Positions 24,990-33,313 of a stretch of 64,000 nt of DNA are shown piece by piece (position 1 is the first letter of the stretch; each line of letters opens with the position of its first letter). Source of the stretch: Pseudonocardia sp. (GTDB lineage: Bacteria; Actinomycetota; Actinomycetes; Mycobacteriales; Pseudonocardiaceae); contig NZ_JAJCYB010000120.1 in assembly GCF_029263155.1 (NCBI RefSeq), forward strand, positions 62,001 to 126,000, read 5' to 3'. Position numbers and translations under genes: made by a program. The notes under the pieces were generated by a model, which worked only from the letters and a program-made list of their open reading frames with translations, did not search any database and was not told where the DNA came from.

Positions 24990-25213
24990 CGGTTGATCTC
25001 CGTGACGGGGTGCACGTAGGGCACCTCGGCGAGCGGGAACTCGACGTCCCCGAACGGGGACAGCGACCCCTGCACGGGGCTGGCGAGCTCGCTGACGGGG
25101 TGCTCGCCGTCGGGCAGGTCCGGCCAGGTCGGGTCGACTCGGCCCGCGGGGGCTGTCTTGGCCACGATGTCCTCCGAGATCTCGGTCCTGCTGTGCGCCG
25201 GGGTGGTCGACAC
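24986..25213 (-). CDS. 75-residue protein of unknown function upstream of the MobA-like gene
   Basis: 75 residues from GTG at 25213. Composition is acidic and proline-rich with no cysteine, signal peptide or membrane helix: IVAKTAPAGRVDPTWPDLPD, then GEHPVSELASPVQGSLSPFG and PLAEVPYVHPVTEINR at the C-terminus. It reads like a genuine, ordered small protein rather than a shadow frame. The stop overlaps the presumed ATA start of the MobA-like gene, so they are one operon. A GATACT box 6 bases before the GTG suggests a leaderless transcript. Family not recognised. Confidence 0.65.
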   Translation of the reverse strand: MSTTPAHSRTEISEDIVAKTAPAGRVDPTWPDLPDGEHPVSELASPVQGSLSPFGDVEFPLAEVPYVHPVTEINR

Positions 25214-25248
25214 CGAGTATCGCGCATGCCACCGACTACCGTGGAGCG

Positions 25249-27468
25249 GTGCCCACGCCGCTGGTCGACTGGCTGCGCGCCCAGGACGACGACACCCTCG
25301 CCGAGCTGCTGGCGCTGCGCCCCGACCTCGCCGTACCCCCGCCCGCCGACGTCACCGTGCTCGCCACGCGGGCCGCGGTCCGGGCGTCGGTGCACCGCGC
25401 GTGCGACGACCTCGACACCGTCACGCTCGCGGTGCTGGAGGCCCTCGTCGTGGCCGACGCCGACACCGCACCCGTCCCGCGCACGGAGGTCGCCCGGCTG
25501 CTGGGCCCGGACCTGCCCGCCCCGGTGCTCGGCGCCGCCCTGGACGCGCTGCGGGCCCGCGCCGTGGCGTGGGGCACCGACGGCGAGCTGGCGGTCGTAC
25601 CCGCCGCCCGGGACGTCGTACCCCGGCACCCGGGCGGGCTGGGCCGCACCTCGTCGGGTGCGGCCGCCTCCTCCGCCCTGCCCGAGATGCTTGCCGTCCT
25701 CGACCCCGACGAGCGCCGCGTCCTCGACGCGCTGGCCGCCGGCCCCCCGATCGGCCGCAGCCGGGCCGGCGCCGACCCGCACAGCCCCGTCGGCCGGCTG
25801 CTCACCCGCGGCCTGCTGGTGCGCGTCGACCCGGACACCGTCGAGCTGCCCCGTCAGGTCGGGCTCGCGCTGCGCGGCGACCGCCCCCTGGGCGCGGTCG
25901 CCGTCTCCCCGCCCGACATCACCCCCCGCGATCGGGGCCTCGACGTCGTCGACGGCACGGCCGCCGGTGCCGCGCTGGGCGTGCTGCGCCAGGTGGAGCT
26001 GCTGATCGCGTCCTGGGGCCGCACCCCGCCGCCGGTGCTGCGCTCGGGCGGGCTGGGGGTGCGCGAGCTGCGGCGGGCGGCGCGGGAGATGGACGTCGAC
26101 GAACCGGTGGCCGCGCTGCTGGTCGAGATCGCGGTCGCGGCCGACCTCGTGGCCGCCACCGACTCGGTCACCCCGGAGTGGACGCCGACGACCGCCGCGG
26201 ACATCTGGGCGGCGGGCGGGCCCGAGCTGCGCTGGTCGCTGCTGGCCCGCACGTGGCTCGCCCTGCCCCGGCTGCCCGGTCTGGTCGGCCGCAAGGACGA
26301 CGCCGGGCGACCCATCTCCGCCCTGTCCGACGGCGTGCGCCGCCCGCTCGCCCCCCGCGACCGCCGCCGGGTGCTCGCCGGGCTCGCCGAGCTGCCCCCG
26401 GGCACGGCACCCGGCTCGCCCGCCCGGCTCGCAGACCTCCTGTCCTGGCGGGCCCCACGGCGCGGCGGCCGGCTGCGCGACGAGGTCGTCACCTGGACCG
26501 TCGAGGAGGGCACGGTCCTGGGTGTGGTCGCCCTCGACGCGCTGTCGAGCCCCGGGCGCGCGCTGCTCGGCGACCCGGACGGGCTCGTGGCGGCCCTGCG
26601 TGCGGTCCTTCCCGAGCCGGTCGACCACGTGCTGCTGCAGGCCGACCTCACCGCTGTGGCCCCCGGCCCGCTGGTGGCCGAGCTGGCCAGGGAGCTGGAC
26701 CTGATGGCCGAGGTGGAGTCGGCCGGCGGCGCCACCGTGTACCGATTCACCGAGGCCACCGTCCGCCGCGCCCTGGACGCCGGGCGCAGCGCGTCGGACC
26801 TGCACGAGCTGCTGGCCAAGCGCTCCGCCACGCCGGTGCCGCAGGGCCTGACCTACCTGGTCGACGACGTGGCGCGCCGCCACGGCCGGCTGCGCGGCGG
26901 TGCCGCCGCCTCGTTCCTGCGCTCCGACGACGAGGTGCTGATCTCCGAGGTGCTCGCCCACCCCGATTCGATGGGACTGGAACTGCGGCGGATCGCCCCG
27001 ACGGTGGCGGTGAGCCCACTGCCGCTGGTGGAGCTGCTCGACGGGCTGCGGGAGGCCGGGTTCAGCCCGGCCGCCGAGGACACCGGAGGGGGCGTGCTCG
27101 ACCTGGCCGAGCGGGGCCGCCGCACCACCTCCTCGCGCCGGCCACCCGACCGCGGGCTGCCGCCCGAACCCGACCCGGCCCAGCTCGCGGCGCTCGTCAC
27201 GCGGATGCGGGCGGGTGACGCGCTCACCGGCGTCCGCCGCGGCACCACGGGCGGGCGGACCGACATGCTCGACACGCTGCGCCGCGCGGCCAGCGAGAGC
27301 CGCACCGTGTGGCTGGGGTTCGTGGACGCCCACGGTGTGGCGGGCGAGCGCGTGCTGGAGCCGCTCAGTGTCGGCGGTGGGGTGGTCGAGGGCCGTGACC
27401 GGGTGGACGGCGGCCTGCACCGCGTGCCCCTGCACCGCATCTCCTCCATCGCGCTCGTGGAGGACTGA
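25249..27468 (+). CDS. Helicase-associated (XPB/Ssl2-like, Helicase_C_3) regulatory protein with WYL-like C-terminus
   Basis: 739 residues. The first about 130 residues (PLVDWLRAQDDDTLAELLALRPDL) and the 380-560 region (VLLQADLTAVAPGPLVAELARELD, GATVYRFTEATVRRALDAG) match the actinobacterial helicase-associated family (pfam13625). The last 70 residues (RRAASESRTVWLGFVDAHG, RISSIALVED) resemble a WYL fold. There is no Walker A motif, so it is not itself a helicase. The gene lies near, but not next to, the XPB gene at 33.3 kb; in related genomes the two are usually close and are thought to act together in DNA repair. GTG start, 35 bases from the divergent 75-residue gene. Confidence 0.82.
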   Translation: MPTPLVDWLRAQDDDTLAELLALRPDLAVPPPADVTVLATRAAVRASVHRACDDLDTVTLAVLEALVVADADTAPVPRTEVARLLGPDLPAPVLGAALDALRARAVAWGTDGELAVVPAARDVVPRHPGGLGRTSSGAAASSALPEMLAVLDPDERRVLDALAAGPPIGRSRAGADPHSPVGRLLTRGLLVRVDPDTVELPRQVGLALRGDRPLGAVAVSPPDITPRDRGLDVVDGTAAGAALGVLRQVELLIASWGRTPPPVLRSGGLGVRELRRAAREMDVDEPVAALLVEIAVAADLVAATDSVTPEWTPTTAADIWAAGGPELRWSLLARTWLALPRLPGLVGRKDDAGRPISALSDGVRRPLAPRDRRRVLAGLAELPPGTAPGSPARLADLLSWRAPRRGGRLRDEVVTWTVEEGTVLGVVALDALSSPGRALLGDPDGLVAALRAVLPEPVDHVLLQADLTAVAPGPLVAELARELDLMAEVESAGGATVYRFTEATVRRALDAGRSASDLHELLAKRSATPVPQGLTYLVDDVARRHGRLRGGAAASFLRSDDEVLISEVLAHPDSMGLELRRIAPTVAVSPLPLVELLDGLREAGFSPAAEDTGGGVLDLAERGRRTTSSRRPPDRGLPPEPDPAQLAALVTRMRAGDALTGVRRGTTGGRTDMLDTLRRAASESRTVWLGFVDAHGVAGERVLEPLSVGGGVVEGRDRVDGGLHRVPLHRISSIALVED

Positions 27469-27488
27469 GACGGCCGACAGCCGGGTGG

Positions 27489-28103
27489 TCAGTGCGCCGC
27501 GCGGGCCGCCATCCGGTGCGCCATGGCGTGCTCCACCAGCGTGATCAGAGCACGCTTGGTGGACTCCCGGTTGCGGGCGTCGCAGGTGACGATCGGGATG
27601 GCCGGGTCGACCGACATCGCCTCACGGACGTCCTCGATGCGGTGCTGCTGCAACCCGTCGAAGCAGTTGAGCCCCACGACGTAGGGCAGGCCGCGGTCCT
27701 CGAAGAAGTCGATGGCCGCGAACGAGTCGGCGAGGCGGCGGGTGTCGACGAGCACGACGGCACCGATCGCGCCGCGCACCAGGTCGTCCCACATGAACCA
27801 GAACCGGTGCTGCCCCGGCGTGCCGAACAGGTACAGGATCAGCTCGGCATCCAGCGACACCCGCCCGAAGTCCATGGCCACGGTCGTGGTGGTCTTGTTG
27901 GGGGTGGCCGACAGGTCGTCGTGACCGGCGCTGGCCTCGGTCATCACCGCCTCGGTGGTCAGCGGCACGATCTCGGAGACCGAGCCGACGAACGTGGTCT
28001 TGCCCACGCCGAAGCCCCCGGCCACCACGATCTTGGCCGAGATCGTCGCCGCGGTGGCGACGTTCGGGCCTTGTCTGGTGTGACTAGAGCCGACGGAGTC
28101 CAC
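27489..28103 (-). CDS. cvnD: Conservon GTP-binding protein CvnD (MglA-like small GTPase)
   Basis: 204 residues. P-loop VVAGGFGVGKTTFVGSVSEI near residue 27, switch region TTTTVAMDFGRVSLD, Walker B LYLFGTPGQHRFWFMWDD, and GLNCFDG in place of NKxD. These define the Cvn/MglA-like GTPases of actinobacterial conservons, which associate at the membrane with CvnA-C much like a eukaryotic G-protein complex. GTG at 28103 overlaps the DUF742 gene by 20 bases. Last gene of the conservon. Confidence 0.92.
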   Translation of the reverse strand: MDSVGSSHTRQGPNVATAATISAKIVVAGGFGVGKTTFVGSVSEIVPLTTEAVMTEASAGHDDLSATPNKTTTTVAMDFGRVSLDAELILYLFGTPGQHRFWFMWDDLVRGAIGAVVLVDTRRLADSFAAIDFFEDRGLPYVVGLNCFDGLQQHRIEDVREAMSVDPAIPIVTCDARNRESTKRALITLVEHAMAHRMAARAAH

Positions 28104-28695
28104 TCAGCACCCTTTCCATCAGGGCGAGGTCCGGCACGTTGCCGGCGCTGCTCGCGGTCTGGTGCACGGTGACCACGCCGAGGCCCGCCATGTCGCCCAG
28201 CAGCACCCGGGCCACGCCCAGGGGAAGAGACAGGAGCGCGGCCACCTCGGCCACCGAACGCGTCTGCTCGCACAGTTCGGCGACGGCGCGGTGTTCCACC
28301 TGCAGCAGGCCCATCTGGTCCCGGCCCCGCTGGCTGGTCGACACGAGCGTCTCGATCGCCAGGTCGAGGCCGGACTTGGTACGTCCACGGGTCCAGGCGT
28401 AGGGCCGGACGGCGGAGGCGCCGGCACCGCTGCCGAACTGCTCGGGCTCGACGACCCGCATGTCGACCGGCCCGGTCGACGGGCCGGCGGGGGCGGGCGG
28501 GGGCGCCGGTGGGCGGGGCGGCGGCTGAGCGGGCGGCGGGGCGGGTGCCGCATCCACGGCGTCCTCGTCACCTCGCTTGCGGCCCCACCTGCGGCGGCGT
28601 GAGGGCCGTGCGCTGTCGAAGCTGAACCCGTTCATCACGTCGGCGAAGGTCGGCTCCGAGGGTTGCCGTCGCTCGTCGTCGGGACCCGAGGTCAT
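28084..28695 (-). CDS. cvnC: Conservon DUF742 protein CvnC
   Basis: 203 residues. The C-terminal about 115 residues are DUF742 (VRPYAWTRGRTKSGLDLAIETLV, HRAVAELCEQTRSVAEVAAL, PLGVARVLLGDMAGLG), a winged-helix-like domain. The N-terminal 85 residues are low-complexity, with a basic patch (SRRRRWGRKRG) and a long alanine/proline run, longer than in most DUF742 proteins. Start ATG at 28695. Confidence 0.9.
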   Translation of the reverse strand: MTSGPDDERRQPSEPTFADVMNGFSFDSARPSRRRRWGRKRGDEDAVDAAPAPPPAQPPPRPPAPPPAPAGPSTGPVDMRVVEPEQFGSGAGASAVRPYAWTRGRTKSGLDLAIETLVSTSQRGRDQMGLLQVEHRAVAELCEQTRSVAEVAALLSLPLGVARVLLGDMAGLGVVTVHQTASSAGNVPDLALMERVLSGLRRL

Positions 28696-28765
28696 CGGAC
28701 ATCACCTGCCTTCTCTGCCGATCGTGGGTGAGGCTGTCGTGCGGGGGTCGGGGCTGTCGTGCGGT

Positions 28766-29209
28766 TCAGGGCCCGAAGGATCCTTGCAGCTCCGCGCGGA
28801 GCTCGGGGGTGAGGAGCTGCCCGACGCGGTCGACCAGCAGTGTCATCTCGTATCCGATCAGGCCGATGTCACAGCTCGGTGACGCCAGCACCGCGAGACA
28901 CGACCCGTCGCTGATCGACATCAGCAGGACGATGCCGCGGTCCATCTCGACGACGGTCTGCACGACACCGCCTGCGTCGAAGCAACGCGCCGCACCCTGG
29001 GTGAGGCTGATCAGTCCGGACGCCACCGCGGCGAGCTGGTCGGCCCGGTCGCGGGGCAGCCGGTCCGAGCTCGTGAGCAGCAGGCCGTCGGCCGACACCA
29101 CGATCGCGTGCGCAACGCCCGGGACCCGCTCCGCGAAGTTCGTGACCAGCCATCCGAACCGGCTCGGTTGTGCCTGTCCGTGTGGGGTCTGTGCGTGGGG
29201 CGCTGTCAC
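28766..29209 (-). CDS. cvnB: Conservon roadblock/LC7 protein CvnB
   Basis: 147 residues. Roadblock/LC7 fold: FGWLVTNFAERVPGVAHAIV, VSADGLLLTSSDRLPRDRAD, and LMSISDGSCLAVLASPSCDIG. Such proteins pair with small GTPases (here CvnD) as dimeric regulators or activators. The GTG at 29209 overlaps the sensor kinase stop by 4 bases. Confidence 0.93.
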   Translation of the reverse strand: MTAPHAQTPHGQAQPSRFGWLVTNFAERVPGVAHAIVVSADGLLLTSSDRLPRDRADQLAAVASGLISLTQGAARCFDAGGVVQTVVEMDRGIVLLMSISDGSCLAVLASPSCDIGLIGYEMTLLVDRVGQLLTPELRAELQGSFGP

Positions 29210-32200
29210 GGTCTCTCCTCGTCGTGGTTGCCGCCCGCGTTGGCGGGTTCGGTCGCACCGTTGCCCTGATGGCCATCGCCGCGGTATCTGCTCTCGCGTC
29301 CCTGTCGGACGCCCTGCTGGTAACTGGCGAGCCTGCCACGCACGCTCTCCGCGCTGCGCGCGGGAGAGACGGGCGGGGCCAGCACGGCCGATCCTGCACT
29401 GCCCGGGATCAGGCGTGCGCGCGGGCGCCGCTTCGGGAGGCCGGCAGAGGTGAGCTCGTCGGGGCGGTCACCGGCCGGTACGGCGTCCTCGGCCGCGCGC
29501 CACCCCTCGTCGGCCGTGCTGGCGAACCCGTTCGGGTCAGCCGAGGCGGCCTGCGCCGGCGCCGCCGGGGCGGGGCGCCGCGACAGCGGCTGCGGCACGG
29601 CAGCGGGCGGCATCGGAGCCGCGGGCGGCACCGCGGACACCGGGGGGGACGGAGGGATCGGCGCCGCCGGAGGTGCCGGAGGTGCCGGGAGCGGCCGGGG
29701 CCGCGCCTGCGGCGACGGTGCCGCGGAGCGGGCCTCGGCCTCCCAGTCGACCGGGAGCGGCCGGTTGGAGCGGAACCAGGCCGACGCGATCTCCTCGAAG
29801 ATCGGGGTGGTCTCACCCATCTCGAACCCGGACGCGGTCTCGGGCGGCCGGACCCCGATCGGGCGCGACGCCACGGGCCCGCCGGGGTCGGGCGGGGAAG
29901 CCGACGCTGCGGCGTCCGCGGGCACGCTCGGGGCGAACAGCTCGTCCGGGCCTGCCGGCTCGCCGGCCTGCGGTGAAGCGTCCGCCGCGGAAGCCGACAC
30001 CGGGAGCGCGCCCGCGCCGTTGCCGATCACCGGCATCGGCGTCGTCGGCGGGGCGACCGGATCGCTGGGCGAACCGTTCCCGGAAGCCGCCTCCGCACGC
30101 GCGGGCGACGGACTGGGCCGCCGATGGGGCAGCGCCGGGGACTGCGGCCGATCGCCGGGACCGTGCGGGGGCGCGCCGTTGGGCCACGGGTTGCGCAGCG
30201 GGCCTGCGGTGGGTGCCGCCCCGCCGGGTCGCTCGGGATCCGGGCCGCTCCCGTTGCCGGGGTGGGCGGTGTCGGCGGGCGCCGCTTCGGCGGCGGCGGA
30301 ACCGGCCGGGCCGTCGCTGTCGTCGGGATCGGCGGGGTCCGTGTGCGCCTGCGCGACGGTGTCCGCACCCTCGGTCGACGGCTCGGCCGCCTCGATGATC
30401 GCGTGCCGGGCGTGGTCGGCCGCCGGGTCGTCGGCCCGCTCCGCAGCCGAGCCCGCACCTGTCCCGGTGCCCGCGGATCCGTCCGCCTCGACCTGGGCGG
30501 GCCCGTCGTGCTGGGTCTCGACGACGGGGTGGGCGGCGGTCTCGTCGCCGGCGAGCGCATCGGCCTCGTCCGGAGCGTCCTCGTCGCGGTCCTCGGCGAC
30601 GGGGCCGACGGGCGATCCGGCCTGCTGCGCCGCAGCGCGTTCGGCGGCGAGCTGGTCCAGCCGGGCCTGCTCGGCCACGGAGGGCTCCCCGGCCGGGCCG
30701 GCGTCGTCGGCGGGCGAGCGCGGCGGGCCGAACCCGTCCTGCTGCAATGACGACCCCGGCTGGCGACTGGGCAGCGACGGCGGCGCACCGGAGCCGTTGA
30801 CCTGCGGGTACGGGGTCAGCGGCGCTCCGGGCGGGCCCGGCTCGAAGGCCGGGTTGGGCACGACGGGACCGTCGGCCCCGGCCACCAGGGCGGACAGCGA
30901 CCCGGGGCGACCGTTGCTGGTGCCCGCAGCCCGCTGGGGCGGCACGTCGAACGCGGTGGCCGGGACGGGTCGCGACGGACGCGGTGCCTCCCCTTCCGAC
31001 ACCGGGACGAGGTGCGCGGGCACGGTGACCGACGCGGTCAGCCCGGCCCCCGGCCCACCTGCGGACGACGTGCTCAGCTGCACCTCGACGCCGTGCCGGG
31101 CCCCGAGGCGGCCGACCACGAACAGGCCCATCCGCCGTGATGCCGAGACGTCGACCGACGACGGCCCACCGAGGCGCTGGTTGGCGTCGGCCAGCTCGTA
31201 GTCGACCATCCCGACGCCGCGGTCGGCGATCTCGACCAGGATCGAGCCCTCCGCCGTGCGGGTGGTGCTCATGACCACCTGGGAGTCGGGCGGGGAGAAG
31301 TTGGTGGCGTTGTCGAGCAGCTCGGCCAGCAGGTGGACGAGGTCGCTCGCCGCCCGCCCGACGATCGAGGTGTTGGGCGGGGCCTGCACGACGATGCGCT
31401 GGTACTGCTCGATCTCCGACACCGCGGCGCGCAGCACGTCGACCATCGGGACCGGTGCGATGTTGCGCTTGGCGAGGTCGGTGCCCGCGAGGACCAGCAG
31501 GTTCTCCGAGTTGCGCCGCATGCGGGTGGCGAGGTGGTCGAGCTGGAACAGGTTCGACAGCTGGTCGGGGTCCTGCTCGTTGCTCTCCAGCTGCTCGATG
31601 AGCTGCAGCTGCCGCTCCACGAGCGCCTGGCTGCGCCGGGACAGGTTGACGAACATCGAGCTGACATTGGTCTGCAGCGCGGCCTGGTCGGCGGCGAGGC
31701 GGATGGCCTGGCCGTGCACCGCGTCGAACGCGCGGGCCACCTGGCCGACCTCGTCACGGGTGGTGAGCGGCACGGGATCGACGGTGACGTCCGGGGTCTG
31801 ACCGGCCCGCATGCTCTCGACCGCCTCGGGCAGCCGCCGTTCGGCGACGTCGAGCGCGGTGGTGCGCAGCACCCGCAGCGACCGGATGAGCGCCCGCGCG
31901 ACGAGTACCGCGATCGCGATGCCGAGCAGCAGGCCCAGCATCAGGATCACCGAGTTGATGCCCGCGAGGTTGCTGGCGCTCTCCTCGGCCGCCGTGCTGA
32001 CCGCCACCAGCTCGTCCAGGATCGCGCTGCCCGCCTCCTGGACCGCGGTGGCCGACGTGCTGTACGCGGCGTCCCACGCGGCCGGGTCGACCACGACCGG
32101 ACGGTCGGTGGGCGTGCTGAGGATCAGGTTCTTGACCTGCTCGAGATCGGCGTTGACCTCGTTGCCGCCGATCGCCCCGAACCGCGCGAGCTGGTCCGGG

Positions 32201-32931
32201 GTGAGCGCGACCTGGTAGGAGCTGTACTCGGCGGCCAGACGGTTGTCCGCCGCCACGCTGGATGCGACGTCGGCCGGGCGCAGCTGGCCGGCACGGATCG
32301 CCGCCCCGAGCACCGTGTGCTGCACCGCGAGCTGCTCGCCCGCGCTGGTGACGGCCGTGAGCGCGTCGGCGAGTCCGGCGACGTCGGGCGTGCGCAGCTG
32401 GCGCAGCAGCGCGCGGTCGAGGCCGTCGACGCCCGCGATCACGTCCGTGTAGCGCTGCACCACCGCGTCGGCGTCGGTGCCGGTGCCGGACCCGACGTCG
32501 GTGCGCAGCGGGTCGAGCCCGTCGATCGCCTCCTGCGTCTGCGCCAGTGCGGAGGTGGTGGTGGCGTCGAAGTCGTTTCCGGCGTCGCCGACGGCGGTGA
32601 GGGCGGCCTGCACCGTGGTGTGGGTCTGCCCGATGCCGATGTCGAGGACACCGCGGTCCTCGGTGCGGCCGCCGGCGACGAACATCGCGGCCTCGTCGCG
32701 TTCCTGGCGCAGCGCGTCGGCGGCGGCGGCCACCTCGCCGCGGACCTCCAGCAGCCGGTTGCTCACCCCGAGACCGGCGGCGTCGTCGGCCTGGTCGGCG
32801 ATGCGCAGCACACCCAGGGCGAGCGCAAGCAGCGCGGGCACCAGGCCGATCGCGATCAGCTTCCAGGCCAGCGTCCAGTTGCGCGGGTTCAGCCGCTCGG
32901 ACCAGGTGGTCTCGAGCTCGGTGGTGGTCAC
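29206..32931 (-). CDS. cvnA: Conservon nitrate/sulfonate-sensor histidine kinase CvnA
   Basis: 1241 residues, long for the family. A transmembrane helix near residue 25 (LIAIGLVPALLALALGVLRI), an extracytoplasmic NIT-type helical sensor to about residue 330, and a second helix near 345 (VILMLGLLLGIAIAVLVARALI). Then HAMP, a dimerisation region with NLSRRSQALVERQLQLIEQLE, and HATPase_c (LAELLDNATNFSPPDSQVVM, ADRGVGM, RMGLFVVGRLGARHGVEV). The final about 560 residues are a low-complexity Pro/Ala/Asp-rich tail ending in a basic segment. No phosphoacceptor histidine of the usual kind is obvious, as in other Cvn kinases. The GTG at 32931 is chosen; it heads cvnABCD. Confidence 0.9.
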   Translation of the reverse strand: MTTTELETTWSERLNPRNWTLAWKLIAIGLVPALLALALGVLRIADQADDAAGLGVSNRLLEVRGEVAAAADALRQERDEAAMFVAGGRTEDRGVLDIGIGQTHTTVQAALTAVGDAGNDFDATTTSALAQTQEAIDGLDPLRTDVGSGTGTDADAVVQRYTDVIAGVDGLDRALLRQLRTPDVAGLADALTAVTSAGEQLAVQHTVLGAAIRAGQLRPADVASSVAADNRLAAEYSSYQVALTPDQLARFGAIGGNEVNADLEQVKNLILSTPTDRPVVVDPAAWDAAYSTSATAVQEAGSAILDELVAVSTAAEESASNLAGINSVILMLGLLLGIAIAVLVARALIRSLRVLRTTALDVAERRLPEAVESMRAGQTPDVTVDPVPLTTRDEVGQVARAFDAVHGQAIRLAADQAALQTNVSSMFVNLSRRSQALVERQLQLIEQLESNEQDPDQLSNLFQLDHLATRMRRNSENLLVLAGTDLAKRNIAPVPMVDVLRAAVSEIEQYQRIVVQAPPNTSIVGRAASDLVHLLAELLDNATNFSPPDSQVVMSTTRTAEGSILVEIADRGVGMVDYELADANQRLGGPSSVDVSASRRMGLFVVGRLGARHGVEVQLSTSSAGGPGAGLTASVTVPAHLVPVSEGEAPRPSRPVPATAFDVPPQRAAGTSNGRPGSLSALVAGADGPVVPNPAFEPGPPGAPLTPYPQVNGSGAPPSLPSRQPGSSLQQDGFGPPRSPADDAGPAGEPSVAEQARLDQLAAERAAAQQAGSPVGPVAEDRDEDAPDEADALAGDETAAHPVVETQHDGPAQVEADGSAGTGTGAGSAAERADDPAADHARHAIIEAAEPSTEGADTVAQAHTDPADPDDSDGPAGSAAAEAAPADTAHPGNGSGPDPERPGGAAPTAGPLRNPWPNGAPPHGPGDRPQSPALPHRRPSPSPARAEAASGNGSPSDPVAPPTTPMPVIGNGAGALPVSASAADASPQAGEPAGPDELFAPSVPADAAASASPPDPGGPVASRPIGVRPPETASGFEMGETTPIFEEIASAWFRSNRPLPVDWEAEARSAAPSPQARPRPLPAPPAPPAAPIPPSPPVSAVPPAAPMPPAAVPQPLSRRPAPAAPAQAASADPNGFASTADEGWRAAEDAVPAGDRPDELTSAGLPKRRPRARLIPGSAGSAVLAPPVSPARSAESVRGRLASYQQGVRQGRESRYRGDGHQGNGATEPANAGGNHDEERP

Positions 32932-33313
32932 GTCAACGTCCCCCAAAGGATTGCCGGCGACGATCCGAGGAACTCTGGCACGCCGGGACGCCCGGCCGCG
33001 AGACCACGGGAGCCGAAACGCCCCTTGGCGGCGGTGGGTGGCCGCGAACGCCACATCTGGCGTGCCCGGAGCATCGCGTCTGGCATGAGCACCTTCTGTC
33101 GTGGTCCTTCCGACACGCGCCCGCTGGGGAGGGCGATGCCCGGTGGGACCGGGTATGATCGTCGCGGGACACGTGCGTTCTCGCAGACGGTGCGTGCGCA
33201 GCATAACCCAAGCTCGGCGCCGCCCCCGTCGTCGTGGTGCCCGCCGGACGCCCGGCAGGCACCGCTCACCGAGACGCCGCTCACACACTCCCACCCTCGG
33301 AGGCCTGCCCGAC
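32932..33313. other. Divergent intergenic region between cvnA and the XPB gene
   Basis: No gene is supported in these 380 bases. A TATGAT hexamer preceded by GGG at 33154-33159 is the best promoter -10 element and faces the helicase gene; the mate -35 is weak. A stretch at 33050-33110 lies about 130 bases from cvnA and may hold its promoter. Confidence 0.4.

Noticed and set aside
27489..29209. The Cvn genes as part of the neighbouring helicase operon
   Set aside because: They are on the opposite strand, convergent with the helicase-associated gene and divergent from the XPB gene, so they form their own transcript.
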